Both the position numbers and the translations under genes were made by a program. The notes below the pieces were generated by a model that had not been told where the DNA came from, made no database searches, and saw only the letters and a list, made by a program, of their open reading frames with translations. A stretch of DNA of 64,000 bases from Streptomyces capitiformicae (GTDB taxonomy: Bacteria > Actinomycetota > Actinomycetes > Streptomycetales > Streptomycetaceae), in contig NZ_CP022161.1 in assembly GCF_002214185.1 (NCBI RefSeq), positions 2,169,767 through 2,233,766 of the forward strand, written 5' to 3'. The stretch's first letter is position 1, and every line of letters starts with the position of its first letter. Shown here in pieces: positions 1 through 9,747 of this stretch.

Positions 1-468
1 GTAGAAGAGGTACGCGCTGTACTCCACCGCGTCCCGCACCTTGCCGCCGAGCAGCGCGTGCACGGGCAGCCCCAGCGCCTTGCCCAGCGCGTCCAGACAG
101 GCGACCTCGAACGCGGACACGACCGACAGTCGCAGCTTGTCGGCGGTCTGGACACCGCGCAGGCCACCCACGTCGACCTGACCGGACACCTGGGACCCGT
201 CGACCGCCACCTCGTCGGCGAGGACGAACAGCCCGTTCAGATCACTGACCTGACGGCCCACCAGCTTCTCCGCGAACGACCTGGCCGGCTCCAGGTACTT
301 GGTGTCCCCGTACGTCTCGCCGAGGCCCGTGACCCCGTCGGCGGTCACGACCTCCACGATCAGTCGGGGCGTGTACGGCTGGTGCACGCCCTGCGTGTTC
401 AGCAGCGGCGGGTCGGCGACCAGGATCGGGGTCAGCCGGACCTCGGTGATGGTCAGATCGCGGGTCAC
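1..468 (-). CDS. Glucarate dehydratase (enolase superfamily), N-terminal part, runs off the window
   Basis: The minus-strand frame opens with GTG at 468, preceded about 8 nt upstream by an AGGGAGA ribosome binding site, and stays open to base 1, giving 156 residues. They begin VTRDLTITEVRLTPILVADP and contain TADGVTGLGETYGDTKY and CLDALGKALGLPVHALLGG, the capping domain and first barrel strand of the mandelate-racemase/enolase group; the spacing and wording fit glucarate dehydratase. Catalytic Lys and His residues lie off the window. The family dehydrates D-glucarate to 5-keto-4-deoxyglucarate in aldaric-acid catabolism. It is divergent from the IclR gene at 572, the usual arrangement for a catabolic enzyme and its local regulator. 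Another acid-sugar dehydratase is possible. Confidence 0.82.
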   Translation of the reverse strand, partial: MTRDLTITEVRLTPILVADPPLLNTQGVHQPYTPRLIVEVVTADGVTGLGETYGDTKYLEPARSFAEKLVGRQVSDLNGLFVLADEVAVDGSQVSGQVDVGGLRGVQTADKLRLSVVSAFEVACLDALGKALGLPVHALLGGKVRDAVEYSAYLFY

Positions 469-481
469 AGGGCCATCTCCC

Positions 482-502
482 TATGTAGACGTTATCTACG
501 TA
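482..502. promoter_or_regulatory. Inverted repeat operator between the glucarate dehydratase and IclR genes
   Basis: The intergenic spacer has a palindrome TA-n-GTAGA-n5-TCTAC-n-TA centred at 492, 14 nt upstream of the GTG start of the dehydratase and 70 nt upstream of the IclR start. IclR proteins bind short imperfect palindromes in divergent promoters, so this is the best candidate for autoregulation and sugar-acid control. That it is bound by the neighbouring IclR protein is inferred. Confidence 0.6.
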
Positions 503-571
503 TGAAGATGGAGGTTAGGTAGGCGAACCCTCAGCGTCAATGGCCGTGCACGCCTCTCCTACGATCGGCAC

Positions 572-1375
572 ATGTCGGAGACGTCGGAGACAGAGGGCGG
601 CGCGGGCGGCGTCCGCGAGGTGAAGTCCGCCGCGCGCACCGTCGACCTGCTGGAACTCCTGGCCGCGCGCGGCGACCGCCCCGCCCGCCTCCAGGAACTC
701 GCGGACGAACTCAAGATCCCGCGCAGCTCCATGTACGCCCTCCTCCAGACCCTGATCACCCGCGGCTGGGTCCGCACGGACACCACCGGCTCCCTCTACG
801 GCATCGGCATCCGCGCCCTGCTCACCGGCACCAGCTACCTGGACACCGACCCGCGCGTCCGCGCCGTACGCCCGTACCTCGACGAGGCGTCGGAGGCCCT
901 CGGCGAGACCATCCACCTCGCCCGTCTCGACGGCATGAACGTGGCCTACCTGGCCACCCGCGAGTCCCACGAGTACCTGCGCACGATCAGCCGCGTCGGC
1001 CGCCGCCTCCCCGCCCACGCCGGCGCCCTCGGCAAGGCCCTCCTCGCCGAACGCCCCGACACCGACCTCCCCGACGGCCCCTACGAGGCACTGACCCCCC
1101 ACACCCACACCACCCGCGACTCGCTCGCCGCCGATCTGGCCGCCGTCCGCGCCCGCGGCTACTCCGTCGACCGCGAAGAGGGCGTCCCCGGCATCATCGG
1201 CTTCGGCTTCGCCCTCCACTACGACACCCCACCCCACGACGCCATCAGCTGCTCGGTCCCGGTGGCCCGTCTGACCCCGGCCCACGAACGCCGGATCGTG
1301 ACCGTGATGACCGAGACAAGGGCAAAGATCGAGGCAACCAGCCCCGGGGGAGCGGGGGCACCGATCTGGCGCTGA
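572..1375 (+). CDS. IclR-family transcriptional regulator
   Basis: The 267-residue product has the IclR two-domain plan. A winged helix covers about residues 13-65 (VKSAARTVDLLELLAARG, then LADELKIPRSSMYALLQTL). An effector-binding domain covers about 80-255 and includes GETIHLARLDGMNVAYLATRES and the HAGALGKALLA stretch that lines the ligand pocket in the family. It starts 103 nt from the divergent glucarate dehydratase gene across a palindromic spacer, so it probably represses or activates that gene in response to an aldarate or its breakdown product. The first ATG was used; the ribosome binding site is weak. Confidence 0.9.
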   Translation: MSETSETEGGAGGVREVKSAARTVDLLELLAARGDRPARLQELADELKIPRSSMYALLQTLITRGWVRTDTTGSLYGIGIRALLTGTSYLDTDPRVRAVRPYLDEASEALGETIHLARLDGMNVAYLATRESHEYLRTISRVGRRLPAHAGALGKALLAERPDTDLPDGPYEALTPHTHTTRDSLAADLAAVRARGYSVDREEGVPGIIGFGFALHYDTPPHDAISCSVPVARLTPAHERRIVTVMTETRAKIEATSPGGAGAPIWR

Positions 1376-1512
1376 GGGGTGAGGGCCCTTGTGGCGAGAA
1401 GGAAAAGCCCTACGGCCAATCCGGCGCAGCGTCGTATCCTTGAATCGCAAGCGCAGCCCCCTCAGGGCACGCGAGTCGCAGCAAGGAGGACGTGCGGCCT
1501 ACGAGCCGGCCC

Positions 1513-2580
<1,068 letters not shown>

Positions 2581-2593
2581 CAAGCACAGCACC

Positions 2594-3091
2594 ATGTCGA
2601 TCGACGTCAACAACGAGTCCGGAACCGAGGTCGACGAGCAGGCGATCCTCGACATCGCCCGCTACGCGCTGGCGCGGATGCGTATCCACCCGCTCTCCGA
2701 GCTCTCGGTGATCGTCGTGGACGCCGACGCCATGGAGCAGCTGCATGTGCAGTGGATGGACCTGCCGGGGCCGACGGATGTGATGTCGTTCCCGATGGAC
2801 GAGCTGCGGCCGCCGTCCAAGGACGACGCCGAGCCGCCGCAGGGGCTCCTCGGTGACATCGTGCTGTGTCCCGAGGTGGCCGAGAAGCAGGGCAAGGAAG
2901 CGCCCACGCAGCACTCCATGGACGAGGAGCTCCAGCTCCTCACCGTCCATGGGGTGCTGCATCTGCTCGGTTACGACCACGAGGAAGCGGACGAGAAGGC
3001 CGAGATGTTCGGCCTCCAGGCGGCCATCGTGGACGGCTGGCGCGCGGAGAAGGGCCTGACCGGCCCGTCCCCGGCCCCGACCGTGTCATGA
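2594..3091 (+). CDS. ybeY: Endoribonuclease YbeY (rRNA maturation factor)
   Basis: The 165-residue protein is a single-strand-specific metallo-endoribonuclease used in 16S rRNA 3' processing and 70S quality control. The zinc-binding signature [11 protein letters not shown] is intact, with H119, H123 and H129, preceded by the family segments [15 protein letters not shown] and [13 protein letters not shown] 2594 follows phoH closely, and the stop overlaps the next start (ATGA at 3088), so translation with the CorC/HlyC gene is coupled. Gene order phoH-ybeY-hlyC is standard in actinomycetes. Confidence 0.96.
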   Translation: MSIDVNNESGTEVDEQAILDIARYALARMRIHPLSELSVIVVDADAMEQLHVQWMDLPGPTDVMSFPMDELRPPSKDDAEPPQGLLGDIVLCPEVAEKQGKEAPTQHSMDEELQLLTVHGVLHLLGYDHEEADEKAEMFGLQAAIVDGWRAEKGLTGPSPAPTVS

Positions 3092-4395
3092 GCGCGACCC
3101 TCGTCAGTGGTGCCGTCGCCCTGGTCGTCGTCGCCTGGCTCGCCGCCTGCGCGGAGGCGGGCCTCGCGCGCGTCTCCAGCTTCCGTGCCGAGGAGGCCGT
3201 ACGGTCCGGGCGGCGCGGCAGCGCCAAGCTCGCGCAGGTCACGGCCGACCCCACCCGATACCTGAACGTCGCGCTCCTTGTGCGGGTGGCCTGTGAGATG
3301 GCCGCCGCCGCGCTCGTCGTGTACGCCTGTCTGCAGGAGTTCCAGGAGACCTGGGAGGCGCTGGCCGTCGCCATCGGGGTGATGGTTCTCGTCTCGTATG
3401 TGGCCGTCGGGGTCTCGCCCCGCACCATCGGCCGCCAGCACCCCCTGAACACGGCCACGGCTGCGGCGTACGTCCTGTTGCCGCTGGCCCGGATCATGGG
3501 TCCGATCCCGCCGCTCCTCATCCTCATCGGTAACGCCCTGACGCCGGGCAAGGGCTTCCGTCGCGGCCCCTTCGCCTCCGAGGCGGAGCTGCGCGCGCTG
3601 GTGGACCTCGCCGAGAAGGAGTCGCTGATCGAGGCCGAGGAGCGCCGTATGGTGCACTCGGTGTTCGAGCTGGGCGACACCCTCGTACGCGAGGTGATGG
3701 TGCCGCGCACGGACCTGGTCGCCATCGAGCGCTACAAGACCATCCGCCAGGCCCTCACCCTCGCCCTGCGGTCCGGTTTCTCGCGCATCCCCGTCACGGG
3801 AGAGAACGAGGACGACATCGTCGGGATCGTGTACCTGAAGGACCTGGCCCGCAAGACGCACATCAGCCGGGACGCCGAGAACGAACTGGTGTCCACGGCC
3901 ATGCGTCCCGCCGTCTTCGTCCCCGACACCAAGAACGCCGGTGCCCTGCTCCGCGAGATGCAGCAGGAGCGCAACCACGTCGCCGTCGTCATCGACGAGT
4001 ACGGGGGCACCGCCGGCATCGTCACGATCGAGGACATCCTGGAGGAGATCGTCGGCGAGATCACCGACGAGTACGACCGTGAACTGCCGCCGGTGCAGGA
4101 GCTGGGCGAGGAGCGCCACCGGGTCACCGCCCGTCTCGACATCACCGACCTCGGCGAGCTGTACGGTCTGGATGCCTACGACGACGAGGACGTGGAGACC
4201 GTGGGCGGACTGCTGGCGAAAGCGTTGGGCCGGGTGCCCATCGCCGGTGCTTCGTCGGTCGTCGAGCTCCCGGACGGGCGTGAGCTGCGGCTGACGGCGG
4301 AGGCCGCGGCCGGCCGCCGCAACAAGATCGTCACGGTCCTGGTGGAGCCGATCGGTCCCACCGAGCGCCCGGAGGAGGAGGCGGAGCCGGAGTGA
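3088..4395 (+). CDS. CNNM/CorC-HlyC family membrane protein with CBS domains
   Basis: The 435-residue product starts at an ATG overlapping the ybeY stop by 4 nt. An N-terminal DUF21/CNNM domain has about four membrane segments (residues 1-145: [19 protein letters not shown], the helix around [19 protein letters not shown], then [18 protein letters not shown]). A CBS pair follows (about 205-325, with [10 protein letters not shown] and [20 protein letters not shown]). A C-terminal CorC_HlyC domain includes [22 protein letters not shown]. The family is linked to magnesium/cobalt efflux or tolerance; the 'hemolysin' name is historical. The stop overlaps the start of mmcQ (GTGA). Confidence 0.93.
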   Translation: MSATLVSGAVALVVVAWLAACAEAGLARVSSFRAEEAVRSGRRGSAKLAQVTADPTRYLNVALLVRVACEMAAAALVVYACLQEFQETWEALAVAIGVMVLVSYVAVGVSPRTIGRQHPLNTATAAAYVLLPLARIMGPIPPLLILIGNALTPGKGFRRGPFASEAELRALVDLAEKESLIEAEERRMVHSVFELGDTLVREVMVPRTDLVAIERYKTIRQALTLALRSGFSRIPVTGENEDDIVGIVYLKDLARKTHISRDAENELVSTAMRPAVFVPDTKNAGALLREMQQERNHVAVVIDEYGGTAGIVTIEDILEEIVGEITDEYDRELPPVQELGEERHRVTARLDITDLGELYGLDAYDDEDVETVGGLLAKALGRVPIAGASSVVELPDGRELRLTAEAAAGRRNKIVTVLVEPIGPTERPEEEAEPE

Positions 4396-4751
4396 CACCG
4401 CAGGCACTGCGGGCGTTCTGCCTGTCCTTCAACGAGGCCGTCGAGGACTTCCCGTTCCGCCCGGAGATCTCCGTCTTCAAGGTCCTCGGCAAGATGTTCG
4501 CCCTGAGCTGGATGGACGAGCGGCCCCTGAAGGTCAACCTCAAGTGCGACCCCGAGGACGGCATCCGGCTGCGCGGGGAGTACGAAGGCCTGATCGCCCC
4601 CGGCTATCACATGAACAAGCGCCACTGGAACACGGTGACCGTCGAGGGCGAGCTCCCGGACCGGCTGGTCCGGGAGCTCATCGAGGACTCGTACGACCTG
4701 GTCGTGGCCGGTCTACCGCGAGCCGAGCGGCTGCGTCTCGACCGTCCCTGA
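4392..4751 (+). CDS. MmcQ/YjbR family protein
   Basis: The 119-residue protein begins at GTG 4392, overlapping the upstream stop, so it is the last gene of the core operon. It shows the MmcQ/YjbR signatures: an N-terminal helix LRAFCLSFNEAVEDFPF, KVLGKMFALSWM, LKCDPEDG, and MNKRHWNTVTVEGELPDRLVRELIEDSYDLVVAGLP. Members have a double-wing DNA-binding-like fold of unclear physiological role. Its 3' end overlaps by 39 nt the convergent MFS remnant. A perfect 13-bp stem-loop lies inside the gene at 4650-4679. Confidence 0.9.
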   Translation: MTPQALRAFCLSFNEAVEDFPFRPEISVFKVLGKMFALSWMDERPLKVNLKCDPEDGIRLRGEYEGLIAPGYHMNKRHWNTVTVEGELPDRLVRELIEDSYDLVVAGLPRAERLRLDRP

Positions 4752-5605
4752 AACGCTCGTCCCCGAGCCACTGCCCGCCTCTGCGTCGCCTCGCGCGGCG
4801 GTGCGGCGCAGCCCGATCGCGACCAGTACCGCCGTCGCCAGGACGATCGCCGTGGCCAGTGCCAGGACCAGGTGGACGCCGGTCAGCAAGTCGTCGGAGG
4901 TCGTCGCCAGGACGCCGAGGAGCGGGATGCCGATGGTGATGCCGACCTGTTGGGTGGAGGTCACCAGGCCGGTGGCGAGGCCCTGTTCCTCGTCGGGGAC
5001 GCCGGAGGTGACGGTGACGCCGTACGAGATGATCGCGCCCAGGTGGCACATGCCGGCCAGGGAGACAGCGGCCGTGGCGAGCCACACCGACCAGCCGGCC
5101 GTGCCGAGGGCGAGGAGGGCGGCGGTGAGGACGCCCTGGAATCCGAAGACGAGACCCGTCTCGATGGCGGACAGGCCCAGGGTCTCCTGGAAGTAGAGGG
5201 TGAGGACGAAGACCACCGTCGACATCATCGAGAAGGTGACCAGTCCGCCCAGGTTGCCCCCACGCCACCGTGCGGCGGCGCAGCATCGTCAGGGAGACCA
5301 GGGGCGTGTCGCTGCGGGACTCGACGGCCACGAAGGCGGTGAGGAGGGGCAGGCCGGCGACGAGGGCCGTGAGGACGTCGGGGTGGCCGAAGCCGCGGTC
5401 CGCCGCCGTGGACAGGGCGTAGATCAGGGAGAGCAGGCCGGCGGTGACCGTGATCGCGCCGGGTACGTCCAGGCGCGGGCCTTCGGGGGTGCGGGACTCG
5501 GGGAGCAGACCGAGGGCCAGGGGCAGCACGACCAGGGCGAAGAGGGCGAGCAGGCCCATGGTGGAGCGCCAGCCGAGTACGTCGGTCATCACGCCGCCGG
5601 CCACC
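4713..5605 (-). pseudogene. MFS drug/multidrug transporter remnant (5' deletion plus frameshift)
   Basis: Reading leftward from about 5605, one frame encodes GGVMTDVLGWRSTMGLLALF through a run of membrane helices to SLTMLRRRTVAWG. The sequence then shifts frame and continues as MMSTVVFVLTLYFQETLGLS to the stop at 4713. Removing one base from the C run at 5257-5261 restores a continuous 14-TM (DHA2-like) MFS reading through WGNLGGLVTFSMM. The first third of the transporter, including the N-terminal helices and start, is absent: homology stops abruptly near 5605, where a MmyB-type regulator begins on the other strand. The shift could be a base-calling error, but the N-terminal truncation would remain, so this cannot be a working transporter. 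Confidence 0.8.
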
Positions 5606-5608
5606 TGC

Positions 5609-6076
5609 AACTTCGTCCTGCACAACGACGCGGCCGCCTCGGTCTTCGGCATGCGCCCCGACACCACGCACAACTGCCTGATCGACTTCTTCACCGACCC
5701 CATCTACCGATCCCGCACCCGGAGTTGGGAAAAGAACGCGCGCACCGTCGTCGCCCAGTTCCGGGCGGCCTGCTCGGCCATGCCCGACGACGAGGGCTTC
5801 CAGCACGTGCTGGCCCGGGTCAAGGCGGCGAGCCCCGAGTTCGCGGCCCTGTGGGAGGAGCGGGACATCGAGGACGCCGGGCAGATCCGCAAGGAGCTCG
5901 ACCACCCGGTCGTCGGGCTGCTCTGCCTGGAGTCCAGCGTGCTGAAGATGCCGGTCCGGCCCGACCTCACCATCGTCCTGCACACCCCGCTGGACGAGGC
6001 GAACACCGCGGCGAAGCTGGAATGGCTGGCCTCGCCGGAGGGGCGGCGCGGGGTGCTGTACCCGGTGGCGGGGTGA
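5609..6076 (+). pseudogene. C-terminal remnant of a MmyB-type (XRE family) regulator
   Basis: The frame from about 5609 encodes NFVLHNDAAASVFG, then NCLIDFFTDPIYRSRTRSWEKNARTVVAQFRAA, then ELDHPVVGLLCLESSVLKMPVRPDLTIVLHTP. This matches the ligand-binding half of MmyB-like helix-turn-helix regulators (W/F-rich domain with FTDP and a beta-rich C-terminus). The N-terminal HTH and the start codon are missing; upstream bases are antisense MFS sequence. Such regulators are often divergent from an MFS gene they control, so the pair probably lost its shared promoter and both 5' ends in one deletion. Not expected to bind DNA. Confidence 0.78.
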
Positions 6077-6126
6077 GGGACGGGCCGACGCGTGGAGCGA
6101 CACGTCCGGCTACGTATGCTCGGCTC

Positions 6127-6480
6127 ATGACCGACAGCAGCGTGATCGACCCCGAGGACCGCAAGATCGTCACCCTGGCCCGTTCCGCGCGGGCCCGCAA
6201 CGGTGTGCCCGAGGGCGCGGCCGTACGCGACGAGACGGGCCGTACGTACGTCGCCGGGACCGTGGCCCTGGACTCCCTGCGGCTCAGCGCGCTGCGCACC
6301 GCGGTCGCCATGGCGGTGGCCTCCGGCGCCAAGTCCCTGGAGGCGGCGGCCGTCGTGACCGACGCGGAGACCGTCTCCGACGAGGACCGGGCAGCCGTAC
6401 GGGACCTCGGCGGGCCCGGGACGCCGGTTCTGGTGGCGGGACCGGACGGGACGGTACGTGCGACGGTGACGGCGGGCTGA
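6127..6480 (+). CDS. Cytidine deaminase-like protein lacking zinc ligands
   Basis: The 117-residue protein has the small cytidine-deaminase outline: an N-terminal helix with IVTLARSARARNGVPEGAAV, a strand TYVAGTV, then LRLSALRTAVAMAVASGAK where true enzymes carry the C/HAE zinc motif. The second motif (PCxxC) is also absent: the place holds RDLGGPGTPVLV. It is therefore unlikely to deaminate cytidine by the usual mechanism. Genes of this type lie next to era in Streptomyces; here era is 3.3 kb further on, separated by the MITE and four other genes. ATG 6127 is the first good start. Confidence 0.8.
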   Translation: MTDSSVIDPEDRKIVTLARSARARNGVPEGAAVRDETGRTYVAGTVALDSLRLSALRTAVAMAVASGAKSLEAAAVVTDAETVSDEDRAAVRDLGGPGTPVLVAGPDGTVRATVTAG

Positions 6481-6492
6481 GCGGTACCCCGG

Positions 6493-6643
6493 CTAGGGCG
6501 TGTTGCGAAAGTCCCCTCGTCCGCCCGGAGGGCGGGCCGGGCGGCGTCATGGGGGTCCCCCCGCTCGAGCGAAGCCGAGAGTGGGGGAGCGTGCCAGGCG
6601 GCGGGCGGCGGGCGGCGGGCGGGACTTTCGCAACACGCCCTAG
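6493..6643. mobile_element. MITE-like element with 23-bp perfect terminal inverted repeats
   Basis: The arms 6493-6515 and 6621-6643 are exact inverse complements over 23 bp, beginning CTAGGGCGTGTTGCGAAAGT. The 105-bp interior contains a G-run/C-run and CTCGAGCGAAGCCGAGAGT, a motif I recognise as common in Streptomyces intergenic repeats. No ORF fits inside. The size (151 bp), perfect ends and TA-containing tips fit a non-autonomous miniature element mobilised by an IS transposase elsewhere. It lies immediately beyond a 23-bp tandem duplication at the end of the pentapeptide gene, and could also act as a transcription terminator. Confidence 0.75.
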
Positions 6644-6688
6644 TTCTTCTGCAGTGTGCGCGTCAGTTCTTCTGCAGCGTGCGCGTCA
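6643..6688. repeat. Tandem 23-bp duplication at the 3' end of the pentapeptide-repeat gene
   Basis: Bases 6643-6665 and 6666-6688 are the same 23-bp sequence with a single mismatch. On the minus strand it encodes the last codons TRTLQKN and the stop. The inner copy is the functional C-terminus; the outer copy directly abuts the MITE-like element. It may have arisen by slippage or as a footprint of the element's insertion. Confidence 0.8.
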
Positions 6689-8237
6689 CCCCCGCGATGA
6701 CCGCCGTGGTCAGGATCCAGCCGAAGGCGATCAGGGCGTAGGCCAGCCACTGGGGCGTGGGGTCGGTCCAGTACCAGGCCGTGCGTTGCCCCAGGCCGCC
6801 GATGGGGACGAGGAGGTCGAGGGTGTAGACGAGGGGCTGGAAGGGGGCACCCTCGCCCGGTTTCACCGGGGCGGGGGTGTGGGCGCGGAAGACGAGGGTG
6901 CCCAGCAGCGTCAGGGTGAGGAGCCAGACGCCGGCCAGCCAGGGGCGGTAGCCGTAGCCGACGGTCGCGTCGAGGAGGTGGCCCCAGACGCGGGCCGTCG
7001 GGGAGAGGGTGCGGCGCCGGTGGCGTTGCTTGGCCAGGAGCACCCGGCGGGCGTCGTCGTCGTGCCCGACCTTGCGGTACCAGGCCGCCAACTGCTCGTA
7101 CGGCTGCGGGCTGTAGCCCGGACTGCGCCGTATCCACTCGACGCGGCGGGTCACGGCCGCCGGACCGCTCACCGCTTCCCGACGCTCACCGTCCGCCTCC
7201 GCTGTCTTGATCGAGCCGTAGACGAAGCCGTCCAGTTCCACGACCTCCGGCCAGCTGTGTGCGCCCTCGTGGAGGTACGACACCTGAGCGCCCCGCAGAT
7301 CCACCGCGCCGGTCGGCCGCCGGGCCAGGGCGAAGTCGAAGTCGGCGGCCTGCATGAGCATGGCTACCAGGGCGGGGCCGGTGCCCTCGCCGCCGTCGGG
7401 GGTTCCCTCCAGGACGGCGTCCTCGAAGGTCAGGTTGTCCGTGATCTGGGCGCCGCGCAGGCGGACGGTGCCGTTCGAGACGAATCCGCCGGAGCAGTCG
7501 ACCGTCTGGGCGACGGCGTTGTCCAGGGCGAGGGTCACCCCGTGCGGGCCCGGCCGTTCCAGGCGGGCCCCCTGCAGGAACAGTCCGCCGGGCAACTGGG
7601 CGCCCAGCAGCCGGACTTCACCGTCGGCGACGAATCCACGCCGGCAGAAGAGGCCTCCTTCGACGACCAGGCCACCGGCGGCCATCGCCCACCCGTCGGG
7701 GGCGATCAGCCGGGCCCTGTTCAGCATGATGCCGCCGGCCACATGGGCGTTGACGAGCGACAGGGCGGTGCTCGCACGGTGGAAGGGGGAAGAGGGCGGC
7801 CCCGCTTCCACCTGGGTGCCGTGCAGGTCGAGACGTCCCCCGATCCGGCTCGCCCCGGCCTCCAGCCTGGGCACCCGGCTGCTCATGATCGCGACTGTTC
7901 GAGTCTCCGCGCCGTAGAGGTTCACCTCCTGCTCGAACCAGCACTCCTCCAGCCAGAGGGGATGCTCGATCCGGGCGCCGGCCAGGTCGAGACGGCCGGA
8001 GATCCGTGCCCCGGCGAGAGAGAGCGAGCCGACCGCGCCGGGCCGCTGGGCGGCGTTGGAGCCGAGCAGCAGCGCCGCGATCACCGCCGCCCGCACCGTT
8101 CGCTCAGGCCCCCACTCCCCGCCCCCGGCGACCCGGTCCTCCTCCGGCGACCCCGACCGTAGATCGACCCGCCGCCCTTCCGGGAACGCGTCCCACAGCT
8201 CACGCTCCGGCCCCGTCAACTCGTCGTAAGTGAGCAC
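6663..8237 (-). CDS. Pentapeptide-repeat-like membrane protein
   Basis: The 524-residue protein starts at GTG 8237. The middle (about 60-350) is a series of A(D/N)LxGA-type turns such as LSLAGARISGRLDLAGARIEHPLW, LRGAQITDNLTFEDAVLEG and VDLRGAQVSYLHEGA, predicting a right-handed beta-helix. After a linker with YEQLAAWYRKVGHDDDARRVLLAKQRHRR come two or three hydrophobic segments (from PWLAGVWLLTLTLLGTLVF to LAYALIAFGWILTTAVIAGV), so the C-terminus is membrane-anchored. Streptomyces homologues are often labelled membrane oxidoreductases without visible cofactor motifs; I see none either. Function unknown. Confidence 0.8.
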   Translation of the reverse strand: MLTYDELTGPERELWDAFPEGRRVDLRSGSPEEDRVAGGGEWGPERTVRAAVIAALLLGSNAAQRPGAVGSLSLAGARISGRLDLAGARIEHPLWLEECWFEQEVNLYGAETRTVAIMSSRVPRLEAGASRIGGRLDLHGTQVEAGPPSSPFHRASTALSLVNAHVAGGIMLNRARLIAPDGWAMAAGGLVVEGGLFCRRGFVADGEVRLLGAQLPGGLFLQGARLERPGPHGVTLALDNAVAQTVDCSGGFVSNGTVRLRGAQITDNLTFEDAVLEGTPDGGEGTGPALVAMLMQAADFDFALARRPTGAVDLRGAQVSYLHEGAHSWPEVVELDGFVYGSIKTAEADGERREAVSGPAAVTRRVEWIRRSPGYSPQPYEQLAAWYRKVGHDDDARRVLLAKQRHRRRTLSPTARVWGHLLDATVGYGYRPWLAGVWLLTLTLLGTLVFRAHTPAPVKPGEGAPFQPLVYTLDLLVPIGGLGQRTAWYWTDPTPQWLAYALIAFGWILTTAVIAGVTRTLQKN

Positions 8238-8633
8238 CCGTACAGGGTAGTGATCTTCGACTGAGGCGCCAGAGGGCGCCCGCAGCGTAGTGTTACGGCC
8301 GGTAACATCCCTCCGAGCTGCGCGAAAATCACGCGCGTGCGAGTGGACACCGGTGCTCGGCGGCCGACAACTCGCGCGCGACGGGACAGATCACCTCACC
8401 GCCGGGCTCCGCTGCCACCCGGCCGGACGCCGTGGGCAACCACCTTCGGCCACTTTCACAGACCCTCGGCGCAACCCGCAGAACATCCCTTGAAATCTCC
8501 CGCCGCTGGGGCCTCAATGGACCCGTTCTTCTGGCGGATCGCCAGATTCCGCCGCGCGGCCGCGCGTTGTTCCGCCCCCACACGCATCACGACGTACTCC
8601 CTCAACTCCCCCGCACGGAAAGGGAATCGCTCG
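8238..8633. other. Divergent intergenic region without genes
   Basis: About 400 bp separate the pentapeptide-repeat gene from the secreted-protein gene. An inverted repeat GTTAC-n5-GTAAC lies at 8292-8306, 55-69 bp from the GTG of the minus-strand gene, and could be an operator. Plus-strand GC-rich sequence continues to the AAGGGAA ribosome site at 8620. No supported RNA or coding sequence is visible. Confidence 0.5.
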
Positions 8634-9110
8634 ATGAGACGCATACGACTCGGAGTCGGCGCGGCGCTCGCGGCCGGGACGCTGGCCGTCACCGGCCTCG
8701 CCTTCGCGCCGGCCGCCCTGGCCGTCGCTCCGGCGACCGCGACCATCAAGGCCACCTGCACGATCGGCGGTTCCGGCGAGGCCACGCTCACGGCCACGCA
8801 GAGCGGCACCACCGCCACCATCACCGTCTCCTCGAAGGCGATCACCGCCCCGATCGCCCTCTCCGAGGACTCGATCCGGTCCACGCTCACCATGGTCAAG
8901 GCGAGCGGTGGCACGACCGCCTTCAGCGGCACCGAGAACCCGGCGATGGCTGCCGGTGACGGCGTCACCGTCGGCCCCCTCACCGGCACCGTCGCCTCCG
9001 GCGACAGCCTGGAGGCCTTCGGCGGCTCGCTGCAGATGGTGATCCTCGGCTTCACCGTGACGTGTACCGCCGACGCGGCACAGTCGCCGGGCCCGTTCGT
9101 GTTCGACTGA
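8634..9110 (+). CDS. Small secreted protein of unknown function
   Basis: ATG 8634 follows a GGAAAGGGAA ribosome site. The first 33 residues are a classic Sec signal peptide (MRRIRLGVGAALAAGTLAV, hydrophobic core, AALAVAPA cleavage region). The mature part of about 125 residues is Ser/Thr/Ala-rich, has an IKATCTIGGSGEATLTATQS opening and a second cysteine near the C-terminus (GFTVTCTAD), so one disulphide is likely. The beta-rich pattern resembles extracellular Ig-like or adhesin-like folds, but I recognise no family. It ends in a strong terminator. Confidence 0.75.
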   Translation: MRRIRLGVGAALAAGTLAVTGLAFAPAALAVAPATATIKATCTIGGSGEATLTATQSGTTATITVSSKAITAPIALSEDSIRSTLTMVKASGGTTAFSGTENPAMAAGDGVTVGPLTGTVASGDSLEAFGGSLQMVILGFTVTCTADAAQSPGPFVFD

Positions 9111-9140
9111 TCCTTCGCTGGATCCGCGGACGCGGATGCG

Positions 9141-9180
9141 TGAGGGGTGGTGCCGCTCGGATCGGCGGCACCACCCCTCA
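9141..9180. terminator. Bidirectional terminator between the secreted protein and P-II genes
   Basis: A perfect 16-bp stem (9141-9156 with 9165-9180; left arm begins TGAGGGGTGGTGCC) closes an 8-nt loop. It lies 30 nt after the plus-strand stop and 15 nt before the minus-strand stop of the P-II gene, so it can end both transcripts. Confidence 0.85.
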
Positions 9181-9195
9181 TCCCAGCCCACTGGC

Positions 9196-9693
<498 letters not shown>

Positions 9694-9747
9694 TCACGTT
9701 CCGTGGTGAGTGCGGCGGGGCTTCGGCGATCAGGGACAATGGGCGCC

